Part shown: piece after piece, positions 1 through 7,585 of the stretch | Position numbering within the stretch: the stretch's first letter is position 1 | Layout of the letters: every line of letters begins with the position of its first letter | Source of the DNA: Cytophagaceae bacterium | GTDB taxonomy: Bacteria; Bacteroidota; Bacteroidia; Cytophagales; Spirosomataceae | Reading direction: 5' to 3' | DNA length: 57,156 nucleotides | Assembly (NCBI GenBank): GCA_024642485.1 | Contig: JAHEAY010000237.1 | Coordinates: forward strand, 1-57,156 | Notes under the pieces: generated by a model | Seen by the model: only the letters and a program-made list of their open reading frames with translations | Databases searched by the model: none | Told to the model about the DNA's origin: nothing | Position numbers and translations under genes: made by a program

Positions 1-41
1 GCGTTATCAATGAATCGATGACGACGATAGGAGGTTAATTT

Positions 42-1031
42 ATGAGCGCATTAGCGAATATTATTGATGGCTTTTCGAAGCTGCGGGTCATGGTGATCGG
101 GGATCTCATGGTGGATGCCTACACCTGGGGCAAAGTGACGCGTATTTCGCCTGAGGCACCTGTGCCCGTGGTGAATGTGGTGAAGCGTGAATCTCGATTG
201 GGTGGTGCGGGCAATGTGGTGTTGAATGTTGCAAGTTTAGGTGCCAAACCTTTGGTTTTTTCCGTGATCGGGGATGATGCGACGGGTTCTGAGTTGCTTA
301 CTATTTTGTCTCAGTCTGGTTTGTCGGTGGAGGGTATTATTCAGGAATCCGGTCGGCCTACAACTGTCAAAGAACGTGTGATTGCGGGGTCCCAACAGTT
401 AATTCGAGTAGACTCGGAGACAGAACAAGCTATTTCATCAGCCTCTTCTGTTGCGTTGGTTTCGGCGATTCGGGCGTCTATTAAGGACGTTGACGTGATT
501 ATTTTCGAAGATTATGACAAGGGTGTTTTGAGTGAACGCTTGATTCAGGAAGTGATGGGATTGGCTCGTGAGGCGGGAATTCCTACGGTCGTTGATCCGA
601 AGAAAAAGAACTTCTTTGCATATCGCGGAGCTAGCTTATTCAAGCCGAATTTACATGAATTGCGAGATGGTTTGGGCTTGGATTCTTCCGATTTGAGTGC
701 TTTAGCCTTGCCGGCAACGGTGAAAAAATTTAAAGAATCGCAGGGATTTGAGGGGCTTTTTGTGACGCTTTCCGAGCGTGGTGTATATATGGATTTCCGG
801 TCGGAGCAGGTAGCCATTCCAGCGCATATTCGTCAAATTGCGGATGTCTCGGGAGCGGGCGATACGGTGATTTCGATTGCTGCATGTGCTTTGGCAGCGG
901 GAGCTAGTCCGGCACAAATCGCTGAACTCGCGAACCTAGGCGGAGGTTTGGTGTGTGAGTTTTTAGGCGTGGTACCGATTGAGGTGAATCTATTGAAGCG
1001 GGAGGCTGCTAAAATAGACGTTGGTCATTAG
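42..1031 (+). CDS. rfaE1: PfkB-family kinase, D-glycero-beta-D-manno-heptose-7-phosphate kinase type (RfaE1/HldE N-domain)
   Basis: A 329-residue ribokinase/PfkB-fold sugar kinase. The N-terminal part carries the substrate-side RISPEAPVPVV and GGAGNVVLN segments (about residues 34-60) typical of heptose-7-phosphate kinases, which phosphorylate C1 on the route to ADP-heptose for lipopolysaccharide core. The C-terminal ATP/anion-hole signature SGAGDT places the catalytic base at Asp274. Only the kinase half of E. coli HldE is present; the nucleotidyltransferase domain is absent, as in organisms with split RfaE1/RfaE2. The ATG at 42 is supported by a strong AGGAGG at 29-34, unusual for this phylum. 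An open frame ending at 36-38 just upstream could be the tail of a preceding gene, but too little is visible to say. Another PfkB sugar kinase is possible; the heptose assignment rests on the N-terminal motifs. Confidence 0.85.
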   Translation: MSALANIIDGFSKLRVMVIGDLMVDAYTWGKVTRISPEAPVPVVNVVKRESRLGGAGNVVLNVASLGAKPLVFSVIGDDATGSELLTILSQSGLSVEGIIQESGRPTTVKERVIAGSQQLIRVDSETEQAISSASSVALVSAIRASIKDVDVIIFEDYDKGVLSERLIQEVMGLAREAGIPTVVDPKKKNFFAYRGASLFKPNLHELRDGLGLDSSDLSALALPATVKKFKESQGFEGLFVTLSERGVYMDFRSEQVAIPAHIRQIADVSGAGDTVISIAACALAAGASPAQIAELANLGGGLVCEFLGVVPIEVNLLKREAAKIDVGH

Positions 1032-1049
1032 ACCTTAGACGTTGGAATT

Positions 1050-1079
1050 GTAGAGACGCGATACCTCGCGTCTTTTTTT
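1050..1079 (+). terminator. Hairpin plus T-run after the kinase gene, built from a GTAGAGACGC repeat
   Basis: AGACGCGA (1054-1061), loop TACC, TCGCGTCT (1066-1073), then six to seven T residues. It has the form of a Rho-independent terminator for the kinase gene and is at the same time a copy of the dispersed GTAGAGACGC palindrome found at 1084-1140, 1629-1687 and 1724-1750. Confidence 0.7.
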
Positions 1080-1083
1080 CTTT

Positions 1084-1170
1084 GTAGAGACGCAATACTT
1101 TGCGTCTTTTATTTTAAGACACGAAGTATCGCGTCTCTACATAGTGTAGTTGTGCAATATCACGTCTCTA
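1084..1170. repeat. GTAGAGACGC palindromic repeat unit downstream of the Rid-family gene
   Basis: An imperfect inverted repeat of two 25-bp arms (1084-1108 and 1116-1140, matching at 22 of 25 positions by eye) bounded on both sides by GTAGAGACGC / GCGTCTCTAC. A decayed further copy (GTAGTTGTGCAATATCACGTCTCTA) follows to about 1170. Similar arms occur at 1629-1750, so the Rid-family gene sits between two repeat clusters. Such units behave like REP/MITE-type dispersed palindromes; no transposase is present here. Confidence 0.8.
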
Positions 1171-1194
1171 TATTTTTTTCTTTGCCAAAGAAAA

Positions 1195-1581
1195 CTACCC
1201 CACCCACGCCGTGAATTCGATTTCCACTTTGTATTGTGGTGCGATTAGGGCTGAGATTTCGTAGATACCAGTCGTTGGTTTTACATCGCCAAAAAAATGT
1301 GCATGGGCACGTGCGATTTCCAAATTTTGAGAAATATCGGTTGTGAAAATGCGTGTACGAACAACATCTTTGATGGATGATCCTGCTTCTTCTAAGACTA
1401 CGGCGATACGCTCGATGATGTTATAGGTTTGTGCATAGAAATCATCTGCGCTTACTTTTTCCGCATCGATGAGGGCCACCGTACCTGAAATTTCTAATAA
1501 GTTTCCTGTTTTTACGGCACGGCAATAGCCGAATGTGTCTTCAAATGGAGATCCTGAGGAGATGTTGAGTCTTTGTGACAT
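1195..1581 (-). CDS. Rid family (YjgF/YER057c/UK114) protein lacking the RidA catalytic arginine
   Basis: A 128-residue single-domain Rid protein, normal size for the family, expected to form a trimer. Recognisable segments are GNLLEISGTVALID (26-39), VVLEEAGSSIKDVVRTRIFTTD (61-82) and the C-terminal KVEIEFTAWVG. In archetypal RidA the segment PARSCVEV holds the arginine that binds the substrate carboxylate for 2-aminoacrylate deamination. The aligned stretch here reads PTTGIYEIS, with no arginine, so imine deaminase activity is doubtful and it belongs to one of the Rid subgroups of unknown activity. The start at 1581 (MSQRL) is preferred to an in-frame ATG ten codons upstream because the family begins there. 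Both flanks are palindromic repeats. Confidence 0.85.
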   Translation of the reverse strand: MSQRLNISSGSPFEDTFGYCRAVKTGNLLEISGTVALIDAEKVSADDFYAQTYNIIERIAVVLEEAGSSIKDVVRTRIFTTDISQNLEIARAHAHFFGDVKPTTGIYEISALIAPQYKVEIEFTAWVG

Positions 1582-1628
1582 GGTGGTGGGGTTTTGTTTG
1601 CCGCAATTCATTGCGTCATTTTTTTTTT

Positions 1629-1750
1629 GTAGAGACGCAATACTTTGCGTCTTAATTTAAAATAGACGCGAGGTATCGCGTCTCTACATTTTGTAGTTGC
1701 GCGAAATATCGCGTGGTTGTTAATTTAGACGCGAGGTATCGCGTCTCTAC
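1629..1750. repeat. GTAGAGACGC palindromic repeat cluster between the Rid-family gene and cobA
   Basis: An inverted repeat at 1629-1687 (GTAGAGACGC ... GCGTCTCTAC) is followed by a degenerate GTAGTTGCGCGAAATATCGCG copy and by a half-unit at 1727-1750 ending GCGTCTCTAC. The last half-unit runs into the 3' end of cobA and supplies its stop codon (CTA at 1747-1749, TAG on the minus strand). Confidence 0.8.
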
Positions 1751-2526
1751 TTCATATTTACAATTTTCTCCCACATCTCTGGCTTCGCGTGGCGAACCAC
1801 TTCGCCGATAACGATGATGGCAGGGTTACGAAGGTCTTCTTTTTTTGCCAAATTTTCAAGCTCCGCTGCCGTGGAAATACCAATGCGCTGATTCGCCATC
1901 GTACCGTTTTGGATGATTGCAGCTGATATTTCCCCTTTGCCGTATTGTTGGCATAAAGATGCGATCTCGGCCAATTGGCTCATGCCCATCAGGATGACTA
2001 AGGTCGCTGTGGATTGAAGGCCGAGTTTTAAATCTTCTGACAAGCTGCCGTCGGATTTGGTACCGGTCATCACCCAAAAACTTTCATTTACGCCACGAAC
2101 GGTCAACGGAATATCTGCTGCGCCAGCTGCCGCATAAGATGAACTGATGCCGGGAATATAGCCTGTGATAAGTCCGTAGGATTTCGCGAATTCGATTTCT
2201 TCCTGGCCTCTGCCAAAGACAAAGGGGTCACCGCCTTTCAAGCGCACGACATGTCCCAACGCATACGCTTTTTCCACGATCAATTCGTTGATGGCTGCTT
2301 GTGAATGGCTCTCGCCAGGCTTTTTACCCACATAGATTTGTTCGCAAGTAGGCGAGCAATGCTCTAATAAAATGGGGTCTACCAAAGCATCGTATAATAC
2401 GGCTTGTGCCGAGGCAATCGCTTTAATCGCCTTCAAGGTGATCAATTCCGGATCACCAGGGCCCGCACCCACCACCGTGAGGCGGGGTTGTGGTTCTAAT
2501 TTTCTGAAATGTGCTAAATTTTTCAT
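1747..2526 (-). CDS. cobA: Uroporphyrinogen-III C-methyltransferase (SUMT)
   Basis: A 259-residue class III tetrapyrrole methylase. It uses two SAM molecules to make precorrin-2 from uroporphyrinogen III, the entry to siroheme and cobalamin. The SUMT signature VVGAGPGDPELIT (18-30) and the second motif VRLKGGDPFVFGRGQEE (94-110) are intact, as is the later segment with PGISSSYAAAG. Length fits the stand-alone enzyme without the CysG oxidase/chelatase half. Its start overlaps the stop of the siroheme-dependent reductase gene by 4 bp (2523-2526), so the two are co-translated and this SUMT most likely feeds siroheme to that reductase. The stop codon lies inside a palindromic repeat, so the last few residues may have been altered by repeat insertion. 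Confidence 0.93.
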   Translation of the reverse strand: MKNLAHFRKLEPQPRLTVVGAGPGDPELITLKAIKAIASAQAVLYDALVDPILLEHCSPTCEQIYVGKKPGESHSQAAINELIVEKAYALGHVVRLKGGDPFVFGRGQEEIEFAKSYGLITGYIPGISSSYAAAGAADIPLTVRGVNESFWVMTGTKSDGSLSEDLKLGLQSTATLVILMGMSQLAEIASLCQQYGKGEISAAIIQNGTMANQRIGISTAAELENLAKKEDLRNPAIIVIGEVVRHAKPEMWEKIVNMK

Positions 2527-4607
2527 GCGATGGCTTGGCGGAAAGAAGTGGCAGCTGTTAAAAAGTTTTTGGCTTGCGCAGCAAATTGACGCGCAAACGC
2601 TTCTGATGGTTCGTTTTGGTTGATCTGCAAGACCAATTCAGGGAAAGTCGCAGCCTCAATCGCAAATTCACCTGTCGCTACAAAATGTTCTTCAAACTTG
2701 TTGATCACCGCGTTTTGATTGGCTACGGTCACCGACTTGTCCAATAACAAGGCTTTGGCAGCTGAAATAAAGACCGAATAGGCATGGTAGATGGCATCTG
2801 CCCAGCGCTTGTCTTCCAAAGCCGCCGCTGTCCATTCGTATTTTTCTTCCGATTCAAACAAAAGTGTCGCGACCAAATCAATCATCACACCCGCACATTC
2901 ACCTACGCCAATTTCCGTTGCGAACGTATCCGTCGCACCCCAATCGATGAAGTCTGAATCTACTAATGTTGTCAAATCTGCAATCGGTTTCAACAGATTA
3001 TAGAAATATTTCTCGCCTTGACGATCGTAATATTCGTGGAAGTATTCGCCGTCTTGGGCATTTTCTTCAAAATTGTTCAATAAGACGCGCAATACTTGCG
3101 GACCTCTTTTGGAAGGAACTTTGATCACTTTATCTGCGATTCGTCCGTCGCCATTTCCTAAAGTTGCCCCGCCAATTAATACCTGCAAAGCTGGTAAAAC
3201 GCGTTTATCTGCAGCCTTCAAAGAAGACCCGTGGAATCCGATGGACGCCATGCTGTGTTGGCCACAAGCATTCATACAACCGGAAATCTTGATTTTCATC
3301 GCTGAATCATGAATCAAAGCCGGGAATTCTTCATTGATTACTTGCTCCAATTTCGACGTAATATTCGTCGAATCAGAAATCGCCAAATTACAAGTATCCG
3401 TTCCCGGGCATGCCGTAATGTTCGCGATAGAATTCGCACCAGGAGCCGCAAGGCCATGTGCGTTCAATACTTGGAAGACATAAGGCAAGTTGGCCGTAGG
3501 CACAAACTTCAACATCAATCCTTGGTTGATTGTAATCCGGATATCATCCCCGATGTAGCCTTTCAGCGCCTCGATTAATGAGCGCGAAGTATCGCTGGAA
3601 ATATTTCCATTCAGGATGCGCACATATACTGCGTGGAACCCTGCTTGTTTTTGTTCAAAGGTATTCGTTTCGATCCAGGTTTGGTATTCTGCCGTTTCTG
3701 GCGCCGCGATGTCCGCTTGTAACGTTGGTTCAGCTACCTCCCATGCCGATGCATCTGCAATCGCGAAGCTGTGATTTTTCAAGGCTTTGGTTTCAGCATT
3801 CACCAAATTCATGAATTCCTCAAAACCGATTTTTTGGATTAAGAACTTCATGCGGGCCTTGTGACGTGAATTGCGTTCGCCGTGGCGATCGAAAACGCGA
3901 AGCACCGACTCGATGAATGGGATGACCTGGTCTTCCGCTAGGAATTCGTAGGCAGTATGTGCCAACATCGGTTGGGCCCCCAAACCACCCCCTACCACGA
4001 CTTTAAATCCGTGCGTTCCGTTTTGGATTTTGGGAATAAAGCCTACGTCATGTAGATATGCGAGTGATGTATCTTCTTCGGTGTTGGAGAAAGACATTTT
4101 GATTTTACGCCCCATTTCTTGGCAGATGGGATTGCGTAGGAAATAACGGAAAGCCGCGTCTGCGTGCGGACTTACGTCAAAAAGTTCTTTTGGGTCAATG
4201 CCGGAAGTAGGGGAGGCGGTGATGTTACGCACCGTATTTCCACAAGCTTCGCGCAAGGTGATATCGTCTTGTTCCAATTTCGCCCAAAGTTCCGGCGTGC
4301 GGTCCAAAGAAACGAAGTGGATTTGAATGTCTTGACGGGTTGTTAAGTGCAAGTTTCCAGTTGAATATTCGTCGGAAATATCCGCGATACGCTTCCATTG
4401 ATGGAATTGAATCTTGCCATAAGGCAATTTGATTCGGATCATCTGAACGCCTTGTTGGCGCTGTCCATACACACCACGTGCCAAACGAAGGCTACGGAAT
4501 TTCTCCTCGTGAATCTCGCCAGCCTTGAATTGGGCAATTTTTTTGGCCAAATCAAGGATGTCTTTTTCAACGATCGGGTTTTCTATCTCAGAGCGGAAAC
4601 TTTGCAT
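2523..4607 (-). CDS. Siroheme [4Fe-4S] sulfite/nitrite reductase with C-terminal HEPN-like domain
   Basis: A 694-residue hemoprotein of the nitrite/sulfite reductase family. It has two half-repeats: a ferredoxin-like domain (about 45-110) with LHLTTRQDIQIHF and TVRNITASP, then the cofactor domain with cysteines C400 and C406 (ACPGTDTC) and C444 and C448 (SGCMNAC), the ligands for the iron-sulfur cluster and siroheme. The family normally ends near residue 560-580; here about 120 extra residues (575-694, with DAIYHAYSVFISAAKALLL) look like a HEPN-type helical domain. I infer an assimilatory six-electron reductase reducing sulfite or nitrite; motifs alone do not separate the two. The start at 4607 (MQSFRSE) is chosen over a 22-codon extension of AT-rich, non-family sequence that would also overlap the promoter. 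Co-transcribed with cobA (4-bp overlap). Confidence 0.88.
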   Translation of the reverse strand: MQSFRSEIENPIVEKDILDLAKKIAQFKAGEIHEEKFRSLRLARGVYGQRQQGVQMIRIKLPYGKIQFHQWKRIADISDEYSTGNLHLTTRQDIQIHFVSLDRTPELWAKLEQDDITLREACGNTVRNITASPTSGIDPKELFDVSPHADAAFRYFLRNPICQEMGRKIKMSFSNTEEDTSLAYLHDVGFIPKIQNGTHGFKVVVGGGLGAQPMLAHTAYEFLAEDQVIPFIESVLRVFDRHGERNSRHKARMKFLIQKIGFEEFMNLVNAETKALKNHSFAIADASAWEVAEPTLQADIAAPETAEYQTWIETNTFEQKQAGFHAVYVRILNGNISSDTSRSLIEALKGYIGDDIRITINQGLMLKFVPTANLPYVFQVLNAHGLAAPGANSIANITACPGTDTCNLAISDSTNITSKLEQVINEEFPALIHDSAMKIKISGCMNACGQHSMASIGFHGSSLKAADKRVLPALQVLIGGATLGNGDGRIADKVIKVPSKRGPQVLRVLLNNFEENAQDGEYFHEYYDRQGEKYFYNLLKPIADLTTLVDSDFIDWGATDTFATEIGVGECAGVMIDLVATLLFESEEKYEWTAAALEDKRWADAIYHAYSVFISAAKALLLDKSVTVANQNAVINKFEEHFVATGEFAIEAATFPELVLQINQNEPSEAFARQFAAQAKNFLTAATSFRQAIA

Positions 4608-4659
4608 AAATTTTTTCTTAATAAAATTATAAAGTCTATATGTTATATAGAGTAGTAGG

Positions 4660-4691
4660 CAAAAGTAAGGCAAAAGACTTTTATTGCCAAA
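4660..4691 (-). promoter_or_regulatory. Bacteroidota-type promoter for the siroheme reductase-cobA operon
   Basis: On the minus strand TTTG (4691-4688) is followed after 20 bp by TACTTTTG (4667-4660), matching the TTTG / TAnnTTTG consensus of the Bacteroidota housekeeping sigma factor. It lies about 50 bp upstream of the ATG at 4607. The region is shared with the divergent peptidase gene starting at 4724. Confidence 0.6.
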
Positions 4692-4723
4692 GAATTTTTA
4701 TATTCGTTTCTAAATTTTTTAAC

Positions 4724-6196
4724 ATGAAATCAATTTTAACGGGAATTATTTGTTTGGGCTTCTTTGGGCTGTTTGCGCAAAAGCCTACGATGGACATTCA
4801 GGGGGTGGAAGTTGTGAAGACGACGCATGTGTTGAACCTGGCTGGAAAGCCTTTGAATTACACGGCTTATACGGGTTATATGCACATGAAGGCGGATACA
4901 GGGAAGGTTTTGGCCAAAATATTTTTTACCTATTACCAAAAAGATGGTGAGGATGCGGGCAAACGTCCCTTGACTTTTACGTTTAATGGCGGACCCGGTT
5001 CGGCATCTTTGTGGTTGCACATGGGTGGCGTGGGCCCGAAGCGTGTCTTATTAAAGGATGACGGAACGGCAACTGCGCCGCCGTATACTTATGTGGACAA
5101 TGAATATGGCTGGTTGGACAAAACGGATTTGGTCTTCATCGATCCCGTTTCCACCGGTTATTCGCGTGCTGTCGGGCAGGATGCGAGTAAATACCATGGC
5201 TATGTGGAGGATATTGAGTCGATTGGTGCTTTTGTGCGCAATTTTTTGAGTCGGTATGAGCGCTGGGCATCGCCCAAATTCTTAGCGGGCGAGAGTTATG
5301 GAACGACGCGTGCGGCGGGATTGGCGAAGCATTTGCAGGATCGCCATCGGATTTACATCAATGGGGTGATTTTGATTTCGGCGGTCTTGAATTTTGGGAC
5401 CAATGATTATGCGATCGGGAATGATTTACCTCGAGCATTGTATGTTCCATCTTACACGGCGGCGGCGTGGTATCATAAGAAATTAAGTCCAGCCTTGCAG
5501 GCTAGACCTTTGGCGGATATTTTAAAGGAGTCGGAAGCCTGGTCGATTGGTGAATATGCATCAGCTTTGATTAAGGGCGGATGGATGTCGGCCGCTGAGA
5601 AAGATGCCATTGCAGGTAAATTGGCTTATTATACGGGTCTTTCCAAAGAGTTGTGTTTGCAGGCCAACTTACGAGTAGACGAGAATCGTTTTTATAAATC
5701 GTTACGTCGGGCGGATGGATTGTCTGTTGGTCGGCTAGATGCACGCTTTACCGGTCGGGACCTAGACGATGCAGGCGAGTACGTGGATTTTGATCCGTCC
5801 TTTGCCAACATTGATGGGCCGTTTACGTCGACGATTAATGCGTATATGCAGAAGGAATTGAAATTTAAAGAGGAGAAGGGCTATAATGTGTTTGGGGATG
5901 TGTATCCGTGGTCGTACAAAAATGTGCAGAATAAGTATTTGAATGTGGCGGAGAGTTTGCGAGATGCGATGGCGAAGAATCCGGCCTTGAAGGTGTATTT
6001 GGGCTGTGGGTATTATGACTTTGCGACGCCATATTTTACGGCTTTGTATGACATTGAGCACATGTTTTTACGTCCGGAGCAACGCAGTAGGGTAGATATC
6101 AAGATGTATGAGTCGGGCCACATGTACTACATCCACAAACCGTCCTTGATTCAATTCAAAAAGGATATGGATGGCTTTTTCGATTCGTCGAAATAA
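4724..6196 (+). CDS. Secreted serine carboxypeptidase-like (S10 family) peptidase
   Basis: A 490-residue alpha/beta-hydrolase of the S10 carboxypeptidase type. An N-terminal signal peptide (MKSILTGIICLGFFGLFAQ) predicts export. The oxyanion-hole motif FNGGPGSAS appears near residue 89, the nucleophile Ser191 sits in GESYG, and the remaining triad residues are Asp432 (DFATP) and His466 (SGHM). It should release C-terminal residues from peptides in the periplasm or outside the cell. The ATG at 4724 is chosen because the signal peptide begins there; the frame is open 28 codons further up, but that stretch overlaps the divergent promoter. Followed directly by tRNA-Ser. Confidence 0.9.
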   Translation: MKSILTGIICLGFFGLFAQKPTMDIQGVEVVKTTHVLNLAGKPLNYTAYTGYMHMKADTGKVLAKIFFTYYQKDGEDAGKRPLTFTFNGGPGSASLWLHMGGVGPKRVLLKDDGTATAPPYTYVDNEYGWLDKTDLVFIDPVSTGYSRAVGQDASKYHGYVEDIESIGAFVRNFLSRYERWASPKFLAGESYGTTRAAGLAKHLQDRHRIYINGVILISAVLNFGTNDYAIGNDLPRALYVPSYTAAAWYHKKLSPALQARPLADILKESEAWSIGEYASALIKGGWMSAAEKDAIAGKLAYYTGLSKELCLQANLRVDENRFYKSLRRADGLSVGRLDARFTGRDLDDAGEYVDFDPSFANIDGPFTSTINAYMQKELKFKEEKGYNVFGDVYPWSYKNVQNKYLNVAESLRDAMAKNPALKVYLGCGYYDFATPYFTALYDIEHMFLRPEQRSRVDIKMYESGHMYYIHKPSLIQFKKDMDGFFDSSK

Positions 6197-6201
6197 TTTG
6201 C

Positions 6202-6209
6202 TAGTTTTG
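6202..6209 (+). promoter_or_regulatory. -7 element of the tRNA-Ser promoter
   Basis: TAGTTTTG matches TAnnTTTG and ends 10 bp before the first base of the tRNA. A T-rich stretch about 18 bp upstream (6176-6182) could be a poor -33 box. Confidence 0.5.
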
Positions 6210-6219
6210 CAGTCCATTC

Positions 6220-6307
6220 AGAGGGGTGTCCGAGTGGTTTAAGGAGCACGCTTGGAAAGCGTGTGTAGGTCTCAAGCTTACCGAGGGTTCGAATCCCTTC
6301 CCCTCTA
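6220..6307 (+). tRNA. tRNA-Ser (anticodon GGA)
   Basis: The acceptor stem AGAGGGG (6220-6226) pairs perfectly with CCCCTCT (6300-6306), followed by discriminator A6307. The anticodon arm is CACGC-TTGGAAA-GCGTG (anticodon GGA), with a long class II variable arm (about 6263-6283) and a TTCGAAT T-loop. CCA is not encoded. Its last bases form the 13-bp core of an attachment site, and a 16-kb element is inserted directly behind it; the tRNA itself is left intact. Confidence 0.95.
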
Positions 6308-6308
6308 C
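6296..6308 (+). repeat. Left attachment core (attL) in the 3' end of tRNA-Ser
   Basis: CCTTCCCCTCTAC is identical to 22295-22307. It covers the 3' strand of the T-stem end and the acceptor stem, the usual crossover region for tyrosine integrases that use tRNA genes. Together with the integrase at the far end, this defines an element of 15,999 bp. Confidence 0.85.
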
Positions 6309-6317
6309 AACATAAAG

Positions 6318-6359
6318 TCCTTATCTGCTGATTATTAAGTAGTTAAGGATTTTTGTTTT
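6318..6359 (+). terminator. Element-supplied terminator behind tRNA-Ser
   Basis: TCCTTA (6318-6323) and CTGCT pair with AGTAG and TAAGGA (6344-6349) around an AT-rich loop, followed by TTTTTGTTTT. It lies inside the element and replaces the host terminator that has been displaced to 22313-22343. Confidence 0.6.
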
Positions 6360-6364
6360 AATGT

Positions 6365-6389
6365 CTAGCCCACATTTAGCCCACATTTG
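6365..6389 (+). repeat. Left arm-type repeat pair (TAGCCCACATTT x2)
   Basis: Two direct copies starting at 6366 and 6377, spaced 11 bp (one helical turn), about 57 bp inside the left core. The same motif occurs as an 11-bp-spaced pair at 22138-22160 in the same orientation. These fit arm-type binding sites for the integrase N-terminal domain. The rest of 6390-6559 is AT-rich with a TATATATATATA run and no gene that I can see. Confidence 0.6.
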
Positions 6390-6559
6390 TTCTAAATTTC
6401 TAATTATTGCATTTGCGAAAACGGTGAATTTATTTCTACGCATGAGAGAAGAGGTGTACTCACTTACCCATTATTTATGTCCTTCTAGCGTCTAATCTAA
6501 TTAGCTTACAGTAATATATATATATAGCATTAAATTACGTTTGCGGCTAGAATTGCAAT

Positions 6560-7390
6560 TTATATTTTTGATAATAAGTAATTAATAAAGGCCGAACATG
6601 CTATCAGCATAAATCTTGCTTCTGCTAAGTCAACTTTACTATCACCTTCTAATATAGCATGCCTAATTCCTGCTTCATCTGAAGTATAACCATAAAGTTT
6701 ACTAAAAGCGCTGTTTAAGCTACCAGGTATAATATGTGTCCTCTCTATTTCATTTAATGCTTGACCAAGAGTTGCAGATTCTTTATTTGTAATTATTTTA
6801 CATAATGATTCTAAAGCAGAAATGGATTCTTTAATTGAATTTCGATAGTCCGGTTTCCTTTTGTCAGATAGTAAATTTAATGCCGTAGAAAGATGCGTCT
6901 TTACTGGTTTAAACTTGTCCGTTTGATTTAAGGCTTTTTCAATCTCAATAATTTCTTCCTGTGAATTAACTTCAACGATTACTCCTCCCACAAAACGATA
7001 AGCTGAAAATTCTCTTTGTAAAAAAGAATTACATATTTCATGTAATTCTTTTTCTTCGTCTTCAAAACAGAATTCAAGTAAGTTTAATTTTTCATACCAT
7101 TCGGCATTAAAATACCATGCTCTTAAAAATTTTAACGCATATTCGGCTTCAACCTGCCCATATCTGAATGGCATTTCATCAATTGGCTTTTTCAAAAAGT
7201 AAACCCAAAGTTTTCTATAAAAAAGCGTTAAATCAGAATAAGTATGTCCGTAGGTTAAGTTAATAGATTTTTGATCTATTAATTCAAATATTAAAGTCCA
7301 TAAAGCATTAGCCATTTCGATGGGTACTTCTTTTAATAATTCTATTTTTACTTCTGTTTTACCGATTCGATCTGAAAATCTTAATTTCAT
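6560..7390 (-). CDS. AbiJ-NTD4 / HEPN-like abortive-infection protein
   Basis: A 276-residue soluble protein beginning MKLRFSDRIG, the characteristic opening of the AbiJ N-terminal domain 4 family (recognised by eye). The C-terminal part, from about residue 165 (THLSTALNLLSDKRKPDYRNSIKESISALESLCK) to GIRHAILEG near residue 245, looks like the HEPN-type helical domain usually attached to this N-domain, where RH residues form the presumed RNase centre. Proteins of this build are linked to abortive phage defence, and its place beside the left end of an island with other defence genes fits. Single gene, minus strand, no partner. The exact trigger and target are unknown. Confidence 0.65.
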   Translation of the reverse strand: MKLRFSDRIGKTEVKIELLKEVPIEMANALWTLIFELIDQKSINLTYGHTYSDLTLFYRKLWVYFLKKPIDEMPFRYGQVEAEYALKFLRAWYFNAEWYEKLNLLEFCFEDEEKELHEICNSFLQREFSAYRFVGGVIVEVNSQEEIIEIEKALNQTDKFKPVKTHLSTALNLLSDKRKPDYRNSIKESISALESLCKIITNKESATLGQALNEIERTHIIPGSLNSAFSKLYGYTSDEAGIRHAILEGDSKVDLAEARFMLIACSAFINYLLSKI

Positions 7391-7509
7391 AATTACAAGT
7401 GTTTATATGTTAAGTGGCAATTAACTGACACAAAATTTGGCTTTAAATTATGGGAAAGGCTATTATCCCTACTGAAAATTGAATTAATGTTAAATAATCT
7501 CAAAACAAT

Positions 7510-7526
7510 ATGTCAATAATTGACAT
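7510..7526. promoter_or_regulatory. Perfect 17-bp palindrome, candidate operator
   Basis: ATGTCAAT-A-ATTGACAT lies in the divergent region between the AbiJ-like gene and the plus-strand replication/recombination genes. It is followed by TTTCAAAA repeats (about 7540-7558). It resembles a repressor operator; the XRE protein encoded at 10827 or the excisionase-like protein are candidate ligands (inference). Confidence 0.45.
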
Positions 7527-7585
7527 AAAATACTAAAAATTTCAAAATTTCAAAATTTCTTGTGTATCCCCCCATAACGTCTATT

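Noticed and set aside
1050-1750. Regularly recurring GTAGAGACGC units as a CRISPR array
   Set aside because: The units are palindromic, differ in length and spacing, lie in both orientations around a gene, and there are no cas genes or uniform spacers.
2523-2950. R-x6-H (RWADAIYH) in the reductase tail as a HEPN RNase active site
   Set aside because: It lies in an early helix of the domain rather than in the usual Rx4-6H position, so a nuclease claim is not supported.
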